From contig JAQZBR010000002.1 of assembly GCA_029237775.1 (NCBI GenBank), forward strand, positions 434,001-498,000: DNA of 64,000 nt, written 5' to 3'. The translations under genes and the position numbers were made by a program. Of the stretch, positions 25,791-34,868 are shown one piece after another; position 1 is the stretch's first letter, and every line of letters starts with the position of its first letter. The DNA is from Bacteroidota bacterium (GTDB taxonomy: Bacteria > Bacteroidota > Bacteroidia > 2-12-FULL-35-15). Under the pieces are notes generated by a model. The model had not been told where the DNA came from, did no database searches, and worked only from the letters and a program-made list of their open reading frames with translations.

Positions 25791-27191
25791 ATGAAAAAAA
25801 TTACACTGATTTCATCTGCCTGCATGTTGGCTTTTAATCTTTTTTTTCCCGGAACAGGTTTCTCTCAATACACTAAACTCCTGGATTTTAATGGCGCAAA
25901 TGGAGCCAGGCCTGATAAAAGCTCATTTTATTCTGACGGGACATTTCTCTATGCAACTACTCAGTTTGGTGGAACAAATGACATGGGGACAGTTTTTAAG
26001 ATAAAGCCGGATGGAAGCGGATATATGAAATTATTGGATTTCTCCGGCCAGGCTAACGGCAAATGGCCACATAGCGCTCTAATTTCAGATGGGACTTATC
26101 TCTATGGAACCACATCCGATGGAGGCAACACCGACATAGGAGTTATTTTTAAGATCAAACCGGATGGGACAGGTTTTGCCAAAGTCCTTGATTTTAATGG
26201 TACGAATGGAGGTTTAACCGAAGGATCCCTGCTTTACGATGGAACTTATTTGTATGGGATGTCCCTTACTTTTGGGCCACAGAGCAACGGGCTTTTCTAC
26301 AAAATAAAGCCGGATGGTACGGGGTATGTTGATATGTACGATTGTTTCAATAGTGGTACCAATCCTTATGGTGCGTTTATTTCCGTTGGAACTTATTTAT
26401 ATGGTATGACTCAATCAGGCGGAGCTGGCGGAGGAGGCGGATGCGGTTATATTTCAAAGATAAAGCCTGACGGAACCGGGTACGCAGATGTGATCGCTCT
26501 GGGAACTGTAAACGCTTGCTCACCTTACGGATCACTTACTTCAGTGGGACCTTTTCTTTATGGAATGACAGCATTCGGAGGAACTAATAATCTTGGAAAT
26601 GTATTTAAAATAAAACCGGATGGAACCGGATATGCATCCATCCTTGATTTTGCCGGATCCACAAACGGAAGTACCCCGATCGGATCATTAATTTCGGATG
26701 GGACTTATCTGTATGGTATGACTGCGCGTGGTGGTTCTCTAGATTCGGGTACAGTGTTCAAAGTAAAAACGGACGGAACGGGATACATTAAACTCATTGA
26801 TTTTACTGGTCCTGTGAATGGAAGTTATCCGTACGGTACACTTTATAATTCCGGATCATATCTTTATGGAATGACTTCTATGGGTGGGACAAACGGCCTT
26901 GGAACTATATTTAAGCTGGGTACAGTTGCAGGAATTGAAGAAATGGAAAACAATACAGCTTTCGGAATTTACCCCAATCCATTTTCAACGTCCGCAACAA
27001 TTGAGTTCAAGCAAATACAACATCAGTCGCTTATGATAATCACAGATGTTTTAGGTAAGGAAGTTAAAACGATCAGATTTTCAGGAACACATTTGAACAT
27101 TGAAAAAGAAGAACTGAAGAATGGAATTTATTTCGTCAGGGTAATCGATCAGCATAATAACGCCTCAAATCAAAAGATAATTATTCAGTAA
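25791..27191 (+). CDS. GloVer-repeat secreted protein with T9SS type A sorting domain
   Basis: 466 aa. Signal peptide to about residue 26, then about nine to ten tandem repeats of roughly 40 residues of the Gloeo_Verruco (GloVer) type, built on (L/I)SDGTYLYGMT, GG-(T/S)-N and G-T-(V/I)-FKIKPDGTGY. The repeats probably form a propeller. The C-terminal about 75 residues (FGIYPNPFSTSATIEF ... KNGIYFVRVID) are a type A T9SS sorting domain, so the protein is exported through the outer membrane and attached or released. A strong terminator follows. The ligand is unknown. Confidence 0.9.
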   Translation: MKKITLISSACMLAFNLFFPGTGFSQYTKLLDFNGANGARPDKSSFYSDGTFLYATTQFGGTNDMGTVFKIKPDGSGYMKLLDFSGQANGKWPHSALISDGTYLYGTTSDGGNTDIGVIFKIKPDGTGFAKVLDFNGTNGGLTEGSLLYDGTYLYGMSLTFGPQSNGLFYKIKPDGTGYVDMYDCFNSGTNPYGAFISVGTYLYGMTQSGGAGGGGGCGYISKIKPDGTGYADVIALGTVNACSPYGSLTSVGPFLYGMTAFGGTNNLGNVFKIKPDGTGYASILDFAGSTNGSTPIGSLISDGTYLYGMTARGGSLDSGTVFKVKTDGTGYIKLIDFTGPVNGSYPYGTLYNSGSYLYGMTSMGGTNGLGTIFKLGTVAGIEEMENNTAFGIYPNPFSTSATIEFKQIQHQSLMIITDVLGKEVKTIRFSGTHLNIEKEELKNGIYFVRVIDQHNNASNQKIIIQ

Positions 27192-27217
27192 TCGTTTAAT
27201 TGAAATTCAAAACATAG

Positions 27218-27246
27218 CCTTCGGTAACAACCGGAGGTTTTTTTTT
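27218..27246 (+). terminator. Terminator after the GloVer-repeat gene
   Basis: CCTTCGGT / ACCGGAGG stem (one T-G pair), 4-nt loop, then nine T. Confidence 0.85.
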
Positions 27247-27254
27247 GAGCTTAA

Positions 27255-28742
27255 TTAAAACTGCAGATAGATAGGCATCACCTGGTCAGATTGTTTCACC
27301 TGGATGATCACCCACACAAAAACCAGGATCACCGCAATACGTCCCGATAACGTAATTTTTGAAAGTACACTCTCTGAAAAGTACTGATATGATTTGGGGA
27401 TAAAATGAATGATGTATCCTAAAAGCATGATCGCGAAGACCATCCAATAGGCATCCAGCATTGGCTTCCATGCTGTTCCATTAAAATTTGTAAAGATCTG
27501 TGAAATGATCACTCCCGCATCCTGAAAAGAGGAAGCCTTAAAGAAGATCCAGCAAAAGCAAACGAAATGGAAGGTGATCAGTACGCCTAAAAATCTAAGG
27601 AGCCTATAGTCAGAAACCTGGTATTTTGATTTTTTAAATATTGTCATTCTCATTTTATCGAATGCGAGTGCTAATCCATGCATTCCGCCCCAAACAACAA
27701 AATTAAAGGACGCTCCGTGCCACAAACCGCCAATAAGCATGGTTAACATCAGGTTAATATACTGCCTGAACTTCCCTACCCTATTGCCTCCGAGCGAAAT
27801 ATATAAATAGTCTTTGAGCCATGATGATAACGACATGTGCCACCTGCGCCAAAATTCCGTAATGCTCGATGACTGATAAGGAGAATCAAAGTTCTCATTG
27901 ATCGTAAAGCCCATCCATTTTGCCATGCCGATCGCCATATCGGAATACCCCGAAAAATCGCAATAAATGACCATCGCGTAACCGTAAACACCAAGCAAGC
28001 ACTCTATTCCGGAATGACGCGAAGGGTCATCAAAAATATACTGTACAAAATTCACGTATATGAAATCGGAAATGACAACCTTTTTGAAAAGCCCACCCAG
28101 TATCAGATACAAGCCCCTCGAAATATCATTGTCGGTGACAAATATATCTTTTCGGATCTGCGGAATAAAATCAGAAGCCCTCACGATAGGGCCCATAACA
28201 AGCTTTGGAAAGAATGTGAGGAAAAAACAATAATCCATAAAGCTTGTCACGGGCTTGAATTTGCCGCGATACACATCAATGGTATAACTCAAATTTTCGA
28301 AGGTGTAAAATGAGATCCCAATCGGGAGGATAAGCTTTAATGGCTGAAAATGCCCTAACTGCAAATCATTTATGATGTCGATGAAGAAATTGGTGTACTT
28401 GAAGTAAAACAAAAGGCTCAGATTGATCAGAATGCTGATCACCAGAATTATCTTTTTGTTATTCTTCCCTTTTACCCTGTACATAAGGTTGGAAAGATTA
28501 AAATCCACTACTGCTGAAAGTAATATGAAGAGAAAATAAAAACCACAAGCCTTGTAAAAGAAATAGAGCGAGAAGAGAGTGAAATAAACCACCCTTGAAA
28601 ATTTTCGCTTATAAAGGAATTGATACCCCAATAAAAACACCAGGAAGAAATACAGAAAGAAACCACTGTTGAACAGCAAGGGGTCCTTCGAGTTGTATGT
28701 CAACTGTGAAAGAAGTTTTTGTATGTCGATATCAAAGTTCAT
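27255..28742 (-). CDS. MBOAT family O-acyltransferase (AlgI/DltB-like)
   Basis: 495 aa polytopic membrane protein. Motifs of AlgI-type enzymes: FFPKLVMGPIVRASDFIPQI, SITEFWRRWHMSLSSWLKDY, SLGGNR, and the catalytic histidine in GGLWHGASFNFVVWGGMHG. These enzymes move acyl groups (usually acetyl) across the inner membrane for esterification of a periplasmic or surface polymer. Two SGNH hydrolase-like genes directly upstream on the same strand are the probable partners, like AlgJ/AlgX or PatB in known systems. The acceptor is not known; a wall or exopolysaccharide is likely. The gap before its start holds repeats (28752-28909). Confidence 0.92.
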   Translation of the reverse strand: MNFDIDIQKLLSQLTYNSKDPLLFNSGFFLYFFLVFLLGYQFLYKRKFSRVVYFTLFSLYFFYKACGFYFLFILLSAVVDFNLSNLMYRVKGKNNKKIILVISILINLSLLFYFKYTNFFIDIINDLQLGHFQPLKLILPIGISFYTFENLSYTIDVYRGKFKPVTSFMDYCFFLTFFPKLVMGPIVRASDFIPQIRKDIFVTDNDISRGLYLILGGLFKKVVISDFIYVNFVQYIFDDPSRHSGIECLLGVYGYAMVIYCDFSGYSDMAIGMAKWMGFTINENFDSPYQSSSITEFWRRWHMSLSSWLKDYLYISLGGNRVGKFRQYINLMLTMLIGGLWHGASFNFVVWGGMHGLALAFDKMRMTIFKKSKYQVSDYRLLRFLGVLITFHFVCFCWIFFKASSFQDAGVIISQIFTNFNGTAWKPMLDAYWMVFAIMLLGYIIHFIPKSYQYFSESVLSKITLSGRIAVILVFVWVIIQVKQSDQVMPIYLQF

Positions 28743-28751
28743 TTTTCTTTT

Positions 28752-28827
28752 TACCGCAAAGGCACGAAGGCGCTAAGAGGTTATTGTTTTTGGTTTACCA
28801 CTAAGGCACGGAGGGCGCTAAGGATTT
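28752..28827. repeat. Two copies of a 31-nt GGCACGAAGGCGCTAAG-type repeat
   Basis: TACCGCAAAGGCACGAAGGC (28752 onwards) and TACCACTAAGGCACGGAGGG (28796 onwards) are near-identical direct copies, each ending in GCGCTAAG. They resemble dispersed intergenic repeats frequent in Bacteroidota; function unknown. Confidence 0.6.
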
Positions 28828-28909
28828 GTTTGTTGTTTATTGTTTATTGTTTATTGTTTATTGTTTGTTGTTTGTTGTTTGTTGTTTGTTGTCTATTGCC
28901 TACTGTTTA
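28826..28909. repeat. Heptanucleotide tandem repeat, 12 units of TTGTTT(A/G)
   Basis: 84 nt made of one TTGTTTG, four TTGTTTA, four TTGTTTG and three degenerate units (TTGTCTA, TTGCCTA, CTGTTTA), in register. It lies between the SGNH gene end and the MBOAT start. A chance reading frame through it is not a gene. Confidence 0.9.
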
Positions 28910-28957
28910 TTTCTTTCTTCTGTCTCTGTCTATCTCCTATTACCTATTACATTTCTC

Positions 28958-30241
28958 CTACTCCCTACTCTTTTTATACTTCTCATACCCCTTTAAAAAC
29001 GCCTGATAGAAAAGATCAGCCTGTATCTGATAGCCCTTGCCGCTGAAGTGAACACGGTCTTTTGCCGATAGTTGAACAGCATACCATTTTGCCATCGAAC
29101 CATATCCACCCATGATCTCATACAGATCCCAATAAGCCAGGTTATGCTCCAAACAATATCTGATCACTGTTTCCTTCGCTATTTTCATATCCGGATTTTT
29201 AATTCTTCCCTTCCTGCTTTTCTTGAATGAGTCACCCGGAGTAGTAAGTAAAATTGCTGCATTTGGGTTTACATTTTTTAAGTTGGTCACCAGCGAATCA
29301 ATATTGCGATAAAATAATTCTTTATCAAAGCCACTATAAAACGCTTCATTCGTTCCCATTGAAATGATCACCAGGTCGGCACTTAAATAAGAGAATTGCT
29401 GAAAGAAATACTTTGAGAGATTGTAATGCCTGTATTCTGCACCGTTTACGCCAATCATATTATAAAGCACTCCGGCCGAATCGTTTTCGAGCAACATTCC
29501 GTAAATCCTGGTGGCATGTTTCATTGCCGAATCCGCAGTTTTATTGCGAAGATAGATCTGTCGCATTGGCTTACTGAACTTCAACTCGGAAACAAAAGGA
29601 TTAGATGTTTTATCTATTGGACGCATCAACCCTATCTCACAATTAAGATCATCACACACTGTAATATCATAATTACCCGGACCTTTTTCATGAAAGAGTG
29701 TGAATTTTGTAAAGCTGTATCCCAGCTTCGGCTGATCTTTTACGGTAAGATTTATCTCTGCCAGCGAGTCGGCTGTTTCAACGGTGAAGCCGGAAACGCC
29801 AATGGGCAATGGCTTCTCATAAAATACATTTCTCTTCGAATCCCAAACAACATTGGTTGTTGTCTTATAGCTGGTAGGTTCATTGCTCTTCGCCACTCTG
29901 TACGGAAAGATCAGTCCGCGTCCTGCATTACCGAATTTCAGCTGCATCTTTTGCCGGATCCCTCCTGAAAAAATATCAGCCTGGATGTGAGAATCTCCCA
30001 TGTGGACGAGATTAACACGCCCTTGCTTTGTTTTCTCCAGCTGAAACAATTTTTCATACACAAATGCCAGTGAACTGCTGTCATTCTCAATTTTGTTGAT
30101 CGAGGTCTTAATAAATTTAAAATTTTTATAGGCTGCACTGTCAACGGTTTGTCCGTTGATTCTCCCTATACTGATCGCTATAATCAGGAAAGTAAAAAAA
30201 GAAATTAAAGAAGGAAAACTTATCTTAGAACTACTGATCAT
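28958..30241 (-). CDS. SGNH/GDSL-type hydrolase, exported, partner of the MBOAT acyltransferase
   Basis: 427 aa from the ATG at 30241, which overlaps the stop of the upstream gene and opens into a signal sequence (MISSSKISFPSLISFFTFLI); 30268 is an alternative. SGNH blocks: VHMGDSHIQAD (nucleophile Ser), IISMGTNEAF (Asn) and DRVHFSGKGYQ (Asp/His pair), spread by an insertion of about 180 residues. Proteins of this type next to an MBOAT transfer or remove acetyl groups on polysaccharides. The sequence is similar in plan to the following upstream gene, so the pair arose by duplication or works as two subunits. Confidence 0.85.
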   Translation of the reverse strand: MISSSKISFPSLISFFTFLIIAISIGRINGQTVDSAAYKNFKFIKTSINKIENDSSSLAFVYEKLFQLEKTKQGRVNLVHMGDSHIQADIFSGGIRQKMQLKFGNAGRGLIFPYRVAKSNEPTSYKTTTNVVWDSKRNVFYEKPLPIGVSGFTVETADSLAEINLTVKDQPKLGYSFTKFTLFHEKGPGNYDITVCDDLNCEIGLMRPIDKTSNPFVSELKFSKPMRQIYLRNKTADSAMKHATRIYGMLLENDSAGVLYNMIGVNGAEYRHYNLSKYFFQQFSYLSADLVIISMGTNEAFYSGFDKELFYRNIDSLVTNLKNVNPNAAILLTTPGDSFKKSRKGRIKNPDMKIAKETVIRYCLEHNLAYWDLYEIMGGYGSMAKWYAVQLSAKDRVHFSGKGYQIQADLFYQAFLKGYEKYKKSRE

Positions 30242-31622
30242 TTTGCTTGTTATAATCGCGGTATTCACTCATCAACTTGGAATAAAGCATTTTCCCGACT
30301 TTGTGAGCACCCTTGAAATTAAAGTGTGTGTAATCTTTGTTTGCAAGTACAGTGTCACCTTCCACCCATTTTACCATTGCTCCACTCCCACCCATCGCGT
30401 TGTAAAGGCTCCAATAAGCGCATCCGGTTTCTTCTGCCAGCCCTTTCTGCACATTCACAAGCAAGGGAACAGAAGGATCGGTCTGATAGGTACCGTCTAT
30501 TCTGAAACTTTTATCTCCAACACTTATCAGTAAAATACTTGAATGCGGGAAAGCTGATTTAATATGTTTGATCACGTTCAACATCCCGCGATGATACCAG
30601 GAATAATCTGTTACGCCTTGCGATACTACATTAAGTCCGTACTCCAAAATGATGAGATCATAATTCAGAAGATCATTTGTTTCTGAATAGATCTGTTGAG
30701 AAACCTTTGTCAAAGGAAAGCCGGAATTACCCCGAAAAGAAAAATTATCAACGATAGCTCCACTGTCGCTTTCAAGGCTGAAACCGAAAATATCCAGCGG
30801 AGAAGAACAAATAAATTTTGCGCTCAGTGCTTGAGCTCCGGCCGGATGCCCTATATCAAGCATGTTAACTGAGTGCTCTCCTTTTAATTCATATTTCTTC
30901 TCATTGATGACTGCATAATTCTTGTCATTACTTCTTCCATAAAGCAATTTTGTTTGATAAAATTTATTGAGGTGTTTTTGCTTAACGGCAGTATACTTCA
31001 CCCAGCTAGAGTTTGTAACATCGTTAGTATCTGCGTTACCGACAGCAGGGACAAAACTATACCCGGAGATACCGAGTGTATGTCCTGCAGGAATGTTATC
31101 CAAAAGTGTATGGGTTGTCCAGCCACCGAATTGATGCAGTACGCTGGTTCTGAAACCCGCAACAACAGATGTAACCGGAACAAAACCTACTCCATGGCCG
31201 CCAAATGCTTCCTGCATTTCCGCTCTCAGATCCTGAGAAATAAGGTCGCCCTCAATCATTGAATCTCCGAAGTACGCGATCCTTACTTTTCCTCCTTTGG
31301 TCTTGATCTTATTCAATGCTCCAAAAAAATGTGCAAGTGAAGATGATGTATCACTGCCAAAATCAAGCACGTTTGAAGGATCTGAGCTTCGTTCAGCAAG
31401 TGCGTTACTGTCACGCGCTATGATCGAATCAGTGATTATATATCTCGAAGGAGGCATGAACCGCGCCTTACCCTTCATTAATATATCACCAAAGGGATCT
31501 ACTTTTTTTGAGGTAAAGCCTTTTATGCTAAAAATAGTATTCAGTTGAGAAACAACAAGCAGCACAATGGTAACTACAAGTACCATGATAAAGGGTTGAG
31601 AATGCCTGTTAGCTGAGTTCAT
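30231..31622 (-). CDS. SGNH/GDSL-type hydrolase, membrane-anchored, partner of the MBOAT acyltransferase
   Basis: 463 aa. An N-terminal membrane anchor (about 12-32) takes the catalytic domain into the periplasm. SGNH motifs: IAYFGDSMIEGD (Ser), LIILEYGLNV (Asn) and DYTHFNFKGA (Asp/His). Family and context as for the gene it overlaps downstream: an O-acetylation module of one MBOAT and two SGNH proteins. First gene of the leftward unit; a TATCTTTA resembling the -7 element lies upstream. Confidence 0.85.
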   Translation of the reverse strand: MNSANRHSQPFIMVLVVTIVLLVVSQLNTIFSIKGFTSKKVDPFGDILMKGKARFMPPSRYIITDSIIARDSNALAERSSDPSNVLDFGSDTSSSLAHFFGALNKIKTKGGKVRIAYFGDSMIEGDLISQDLRAEMQEAFGGHGVGFVPVTSVVAGFRTSVLHQFGGWTTHTLLDNIPAGHTLGISGYSFVPAVGNADTNDVTNSSWVKYTAVKQKHLNKFYQTKLLYGRSNDKNYAVINEKKYELKGEHSVNMLDIGHPAGAQALSAKFICSSPLDIFGFSLESDSGAIVDNFSFRGNSGFPLTKVSQQIYSETNDLLNYDLIILEYGLNVVSQGVTDYSWYHRGMLNVIKHIKSAFPHSSILLISVGDKSFRIDGTYQTDPSVPLLVNVQKGLAEETGCAYWSLYNAMGGSGAMVKWVEGDTVLANKDYTHFNFKGAHKVGKMLYSKLMSEYRDYNKQNDQ

Positions 31623-31681
31623 AAATAGAAACGGAGTAAAGATACTATTTTGAGATGCAGGCTCTTAGATTGCCCGAAAAT

Positions 31682-31709
31682 AAAAAACGCCTTCTCAAAG
31701 GAAGGCGTT
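31682..31709 (-). terminator. Terminator of the triple-FKBP gene
   Basis: Perfect 9-bp stem AACGCCTTC / GAAGGCGTT, 6-nt loop; T run on the minus strand. Confidence 0.85.
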
Positions 31710-31730
31710 GAATTAAAAAATATCAGTCTG

Positions 31731-32930
31731 TTAATGTTGTGGCGATGCATCTTTCACATCAACCAGCTCAACATCAAAAGTAAGATCTGCTTTTGCAGGG
31801 ATCATTGGTGGACGGCCCGCTTCACCGTATGCAAGCATGTACGGAATTACAAGTCTTAATTTATCCCCCACACTCATTAAAGCAATTCCTTCTTCCCAAC
31901 CTTGTATCACCATTGCCTGGCCTAAAGGGAACTCAAGTGGCTCACCACGTTCTACTGAAGAATCAAACATAGTTCCATCAGCCAGATATCCCGAATAGTG
32001 CACTTTTACAGTTTTACCCGCTGCCGCTTTAACAGGGCTGCCGCTTCTTTTTACTTCATAATAAGTTAAGCCTGACGCAGTTTTTTTAGCCTCTAGTCCT
32101 TTAATATCAAACAAAACGGGAGCGACAACTTTTTGCACATCCACTAACTCGATATCAAAAATAATATCAGCATTTGCAGGGATAGGACCATTACCTTTTT
32201 CTCCGAATGCCAATTTTGAAGGAATGATCATTCTTGCTTTTTCACCTTTTCTCATTAAAGAAAGGCCTTCTTCAAGTCCGGCAAAAAGCTGACCTTTACC
32301 AATGTTAGCCTTAAGCGGTTGCCCACGTTCGATTGACGAGTCAAACATTTTCCCATCAGTTAAAAATGCGCTGTACTGAGCAACTACCTTAGTGCCCTTG
32401 ACTGCTTGTTCACCTGATTTATTTGCCTGCACTGTGATCAACTGAAGACCGCTTGCTGTTTTAACTGTATCTTTTCCTTTTACATCGTAAGGTTTAATAC
32501 CTTCAATAACATCCAGCAATTCTACATCAAATATGAGGGTTGAGTTTGCCGGTATCTTGCCAGTAGCACGATCACCATATCCTAATTCAGGCCCGAATTT
32601 GATAGTCGCTTTATCGCCCACCTGCAATAACAGGAAAGCTTCATCCCATCCCTTGATCACCTGTCCTGCACCTAGCTTAAATTCAAAAGGTTGTCCTCTG
32701 CCGACCGAGCTGTCAAAAACAGTATCATTGGTTAGCTTACCGGTATAATGCACTTTTACCTTATCACCATTTTGTGGCTTTTTACCATTACCTTTTTCAG
32801 TAATTGTATATTCTAGTCCTGATGCTGTCTTCACTGTTTTGGGATTTTTTACTTTCTGGGTTTTTACTTTTTCCTGAGCTGTTACGCCAATGGTTGTGAG
32901 TACCAGAATTAATGTGATTATTTTTTTCAT
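31731..32930 (-). CDS. Exported peptidyl-prolyl isomerase with three FKBP domains
   Basis: 399 aa. Signal peptide (ends VTAQ, about 19), then three complete FKBP domains at roughly 35-140, 155-265 and 280-395. Each shows the pattern K-V-HY-(T/S)-G, FDSS-(V/I)-x-RG-(Q/E)-P, GW-(D/E)-E or GLEEG, (P)-x-x-(L/M)-(A/G)-YG, and F-D-(V/I)-ELVDV. Such enzymes speed proline isomerisation and help fold exported proteins in the periplasm. It has its own terminator and stands next to three further FKBP genes, the only triple-domain one. Confidence 0.94.
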   Translation of the reverse strand: MKKIITLILVLTTIGVTAQEKVKTQKVKNPKTVKTASGLEYTITEKGNGKKPQNGDKVKVHYTGKLTNDTVFDSSVGRGQPFEFKLGAGQVIKGWDEAFLLLQVGDKATIKFGPELGYGDRATGKIPANSTLIFDVELLDVIEGIKPYDVKGKDTVKTASGLQLITVQANKSGEQAVKGTKVVAQYSAFLTDGKMFDSSIERGQPLKANIGKGQLFAGLEEGLSLMRKGEKARMIIPSKLAFGEKGNGPIPANADIIFDIELVDVQKVVAPVLFDIKGLEAKKTASGLTYYEVKRSGSPVKAAAGKTVKVHYSGYLADGTMFDSSVERGEPLEFPLGQAMVIQGWEEGIALMSVGDKLRLVIPYMLAYGEAGRPPMIPAKADLTFDVELVDVKDASPQH

Positions 32931-32942
32931 TTTCTTAGTTTA

Positions 32943-32979
32943 TAAAAACGGTTGATCCCGAATTATCAGAATCAACCGT
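32943..32979 (-). terminator. Terminator after the two-domain FKBP lipoprotein gene
   Basis: ACGGTTGAT / ATCAACCGT stem of 9 bp with a 14-nt loop, T run on the minus strand; 17 nt after the stop at 32996. Confidence 0.75.
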
Positions 32980-32995
32980 CATTTTATTTTTTGAA

Positions 32996-33964
32996 TTACT
33001 CTGCAGAAGCTGCCGGAGCTCCATCACCGGGACCAAAGCTTATCAACTCAACATCAAATATAAGAGTTGAATACGGAGGCATCGCTCCACCACCTTCGCC
33101 ATAACCGATTTCAGACGGAATGATCAGGCGCGCTTTAGAACCCGCGCTCATCATTGACATACCCTCTTCCATTCCTTTGATCAACTGACCAAGAGTAAAC
33201 TCTGCAGGAGCATAAGGACGCTTATCATCATAAATACCACCTTTTTTTGCATCTTCAGCAAGTGTTGTTTCCAACACTTTCCCGTCTACAAAACTTAAGG
33301 TATAATTCACTTTTACCTTATCGCCTGGTTTTGGGTGTGGTCCTTTACCTTTCGTTTTTTCTATGAAAATAAGCCCGCTTGGAGTGGATTTAGTTGTGAT
33401 CTTGTTGTCTTCAAGGAATTTGGAAAGGATTTTCATCTCTTCATCTTTTCTCATAGCCATTTCCACATTGTGCTCTTCCATTTTTTTCTTTTGCTCTTTC
33501 TCAACCTCTTCCTTTGCAGTTATCTTTTGCAGCTTAGTTTCATAAGTAAGCATTTCACCTTTTTTAAGGAATGGAGGAAGATCTTTTCCGCGATACATTG
33601 AATCAACAGAAACAAGGAAGCTTGCACTGTCTCCGACCGACATTGAAGCGATAGCCTCTTCGAAGCTTCCGCCAAATTCGGATTTCATCAATGGAAATTC
33701 ATAATATGATAAGCCCGGCCTGTTGAATTTAGGATCTTTTGAATCGGTAAGAATAGAATCTTTTTCTGTTTTAACTACAAGAGAAACGCGCACCATATCA
33801 CCTTCTTTTGGTTTTACACCATTTTCGTCATGATTGTAAAATTTAGTGTACAATCCGCTTTCCGATTTATCATATCCGGGACGGTCAGATTTTTCACAGG
33901 CAGAAAATGCAACAACAGTTCCAACAGCTGCAAGTGCAAGTTTTTTAGAAAATGAATTTGTCAT
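32996..33964 (-). CDS. FKBP-type peptidyl-prolyl isomerase lipoprotein, two FKBP-like domains
   Basis: 322 aa. Lipobox FSAC in the signal sequence. The first FKBP-like domain (about 45-150) is decayed: it keeps GDMVRVSL, GSFEEAIASMSVGDSASF but lacks the active-site aromatic residues. A charged coiled coil (about 150-195, EKEQKKKMEEHN) links to a canonical FKBP domain (about 205-310; KVKVNYTLSFVDGKVLETT, KGMEEGMSMM, IPSEIGYGEGG). It is 9 nt downstream of the next FKBP gene, of the same plan. Confidence 0.9.
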   Translation of the reverse strand: MTNSFSKKLALAAVGTVVAFSACEKSDRPGYDKSESGLYTKFYNHDENGVKPKEGDMVRVSLVVKTEKDSILTDSKDPKFNRPGLSYYEFPLMKSEFGGSFEEAIASMSVGDSASFLVSVDSMYRGKDLPPFLKKGEMLTYETKLQKITAKEEVEKEQKKKMEEHNVEMAMRKDEEMKILSKFLEDNKITTKSTPSGLIFIEKTKGKGPHPKPGDKVKVNYTLSFVDGKVLETTLAEDAKKGGIYDDKRPYAPAEFTLGQLIKGMEEGMSMMSAGSKARLIIPSEIGYGEGGGAMPPYSTLIFDVELISFGPGDGAPAASAE

Positions 33965-33973
33965 GTTTTAGAT

Positions 33974-34864
33974 TTATTTTTTATTGATGTTTAAGAGTTC
34001 GATTTCATAAATAACGGTGCTGTAAGGAGGAACAATTCCGGTGGACGATCCTGCCTCCCCAAAAGCGAGCTGCGAAGGTATAATAAATTTCGCTTTGGCG
34101 CCTTCGCTCAGTAAACTTATTGCCAATTCAAGTCCTTTTAAAACCTGCCCCTGTTCCCCTAGTTTGAACTCAAGCGTCTGATTCCGGTCGTATGTGGATT
34201 CGAATTTTCTACCGTCCAAAAAATATCCCGTATAATTCACCTTCACAATATCACCGTTTTCCGGATTGGTTCCTGCGCCTTGTTTTAACGGGAGGTAGTA
34301 TAAGCCATTATTAAGAAAAGAGTAATGCGTTTGATTTGTATCCAGATAAGTTTTCAGCTTTCTCTGTTCTTCGATATCTCTGTCGGCAATTAAATCATTA
34401 TAATTTTTAATTTGTTCAGCGTATTCATTTGCATCAAGGATCTTGTTCAGCCTCACATCCATTTTTACCGCTGCATCATTTTTAAGAAATAATGGGATTT
34501 CCATTTTAAAAAAATGTTTGAAGAGGCCTTCTGTATTAACAATGAATGAAACACTGTCTCCTTCACACATAGTTATCAAACCTTCTTCAAAACTGCCTGT
34601 AAATGATGAATGATTAAAGGGGAGAATCACCATTCCGGTTTCGTTGCTGGAATATGAATCCAGAAAAATCGAATCCTTTAAAGTTTTATAGGTGATGCAA
34701 AGCTGCAGATAATCACCGATCAATGGGCGATTTTTTCCATCACCGATGGCCTCAAGCTTATAGAATAAACCGGTATCGGTTTCAGTATACCCTTTGTATG
34801 CAGACTGCCTGCAGGAGACCTCTAGTAAAAAAACAAGTAATATGTATACAACCCTGTTTTTCAC
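33974..34864 (-). CDS. FKBP-type peptidyl-prolyl isomerase lipoprotein, two FKBP-like domains
   Basis: 296 aa. Lipobox LEVSC near residue 18. As in its neighbour, a decayed N-terminal FKBP-like domain (about 45-145, GDYLQLCITYK, GSFEEGLITMCEGDSVSF), a helical linker, and a canonical C-terminal FKBP domain (about 185-295; IVKVNYTGYFLDGRKFEST, GLELAISLL, IPSQLAFGEAG). It starts 4 nt after the stop of the single-domain gene, so the three lipoprotein genes form one unit. The two-domain plan is shared with the neighbour, indicating a tandem duplication. Confidence 0.9.
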   Translation of the reverse strand: MKNRVVYILLVFLLEVSCRQSAYKGYTETDTGLFYKLEAIGDGKNRPLIGDYLQLCITYKTLKDSIFLDSYSSNETGMVILPFNHSSFTGSFEEGLITMCEGDSVSFIVNTEGLFKHFFKMEIPLFLKNDAAVKMDVRLNKILDANEYAEQIKNYNDLIADRDIEEQRKLKTYLDTNQTHYSFLNNGLYYLPLKQGAGTNPENGDIVKVNYTGYFLDGRKFESTYDRNQTLEFKLGEQGQVLKGLELAISLLSEGAKAKFIIPSQLAFGEAGSSTGIVPPYSTVIYEIELLNINKK

Positions 34865-34868
34865 CCTT

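Noticed and set aside
28752-28909. CRISPR-like array
   Set aside because: The units are 7 nt without spacers, and the longer copies are only two; no cas genes near.
28719-29046. Open frames of 95 and 68 residues on the plus strand
   Set aside because: Made by the heptanucleotide repeat and by the reverse of the SGNH gene; low-complexity Leu/Val/Cys/Phe product.
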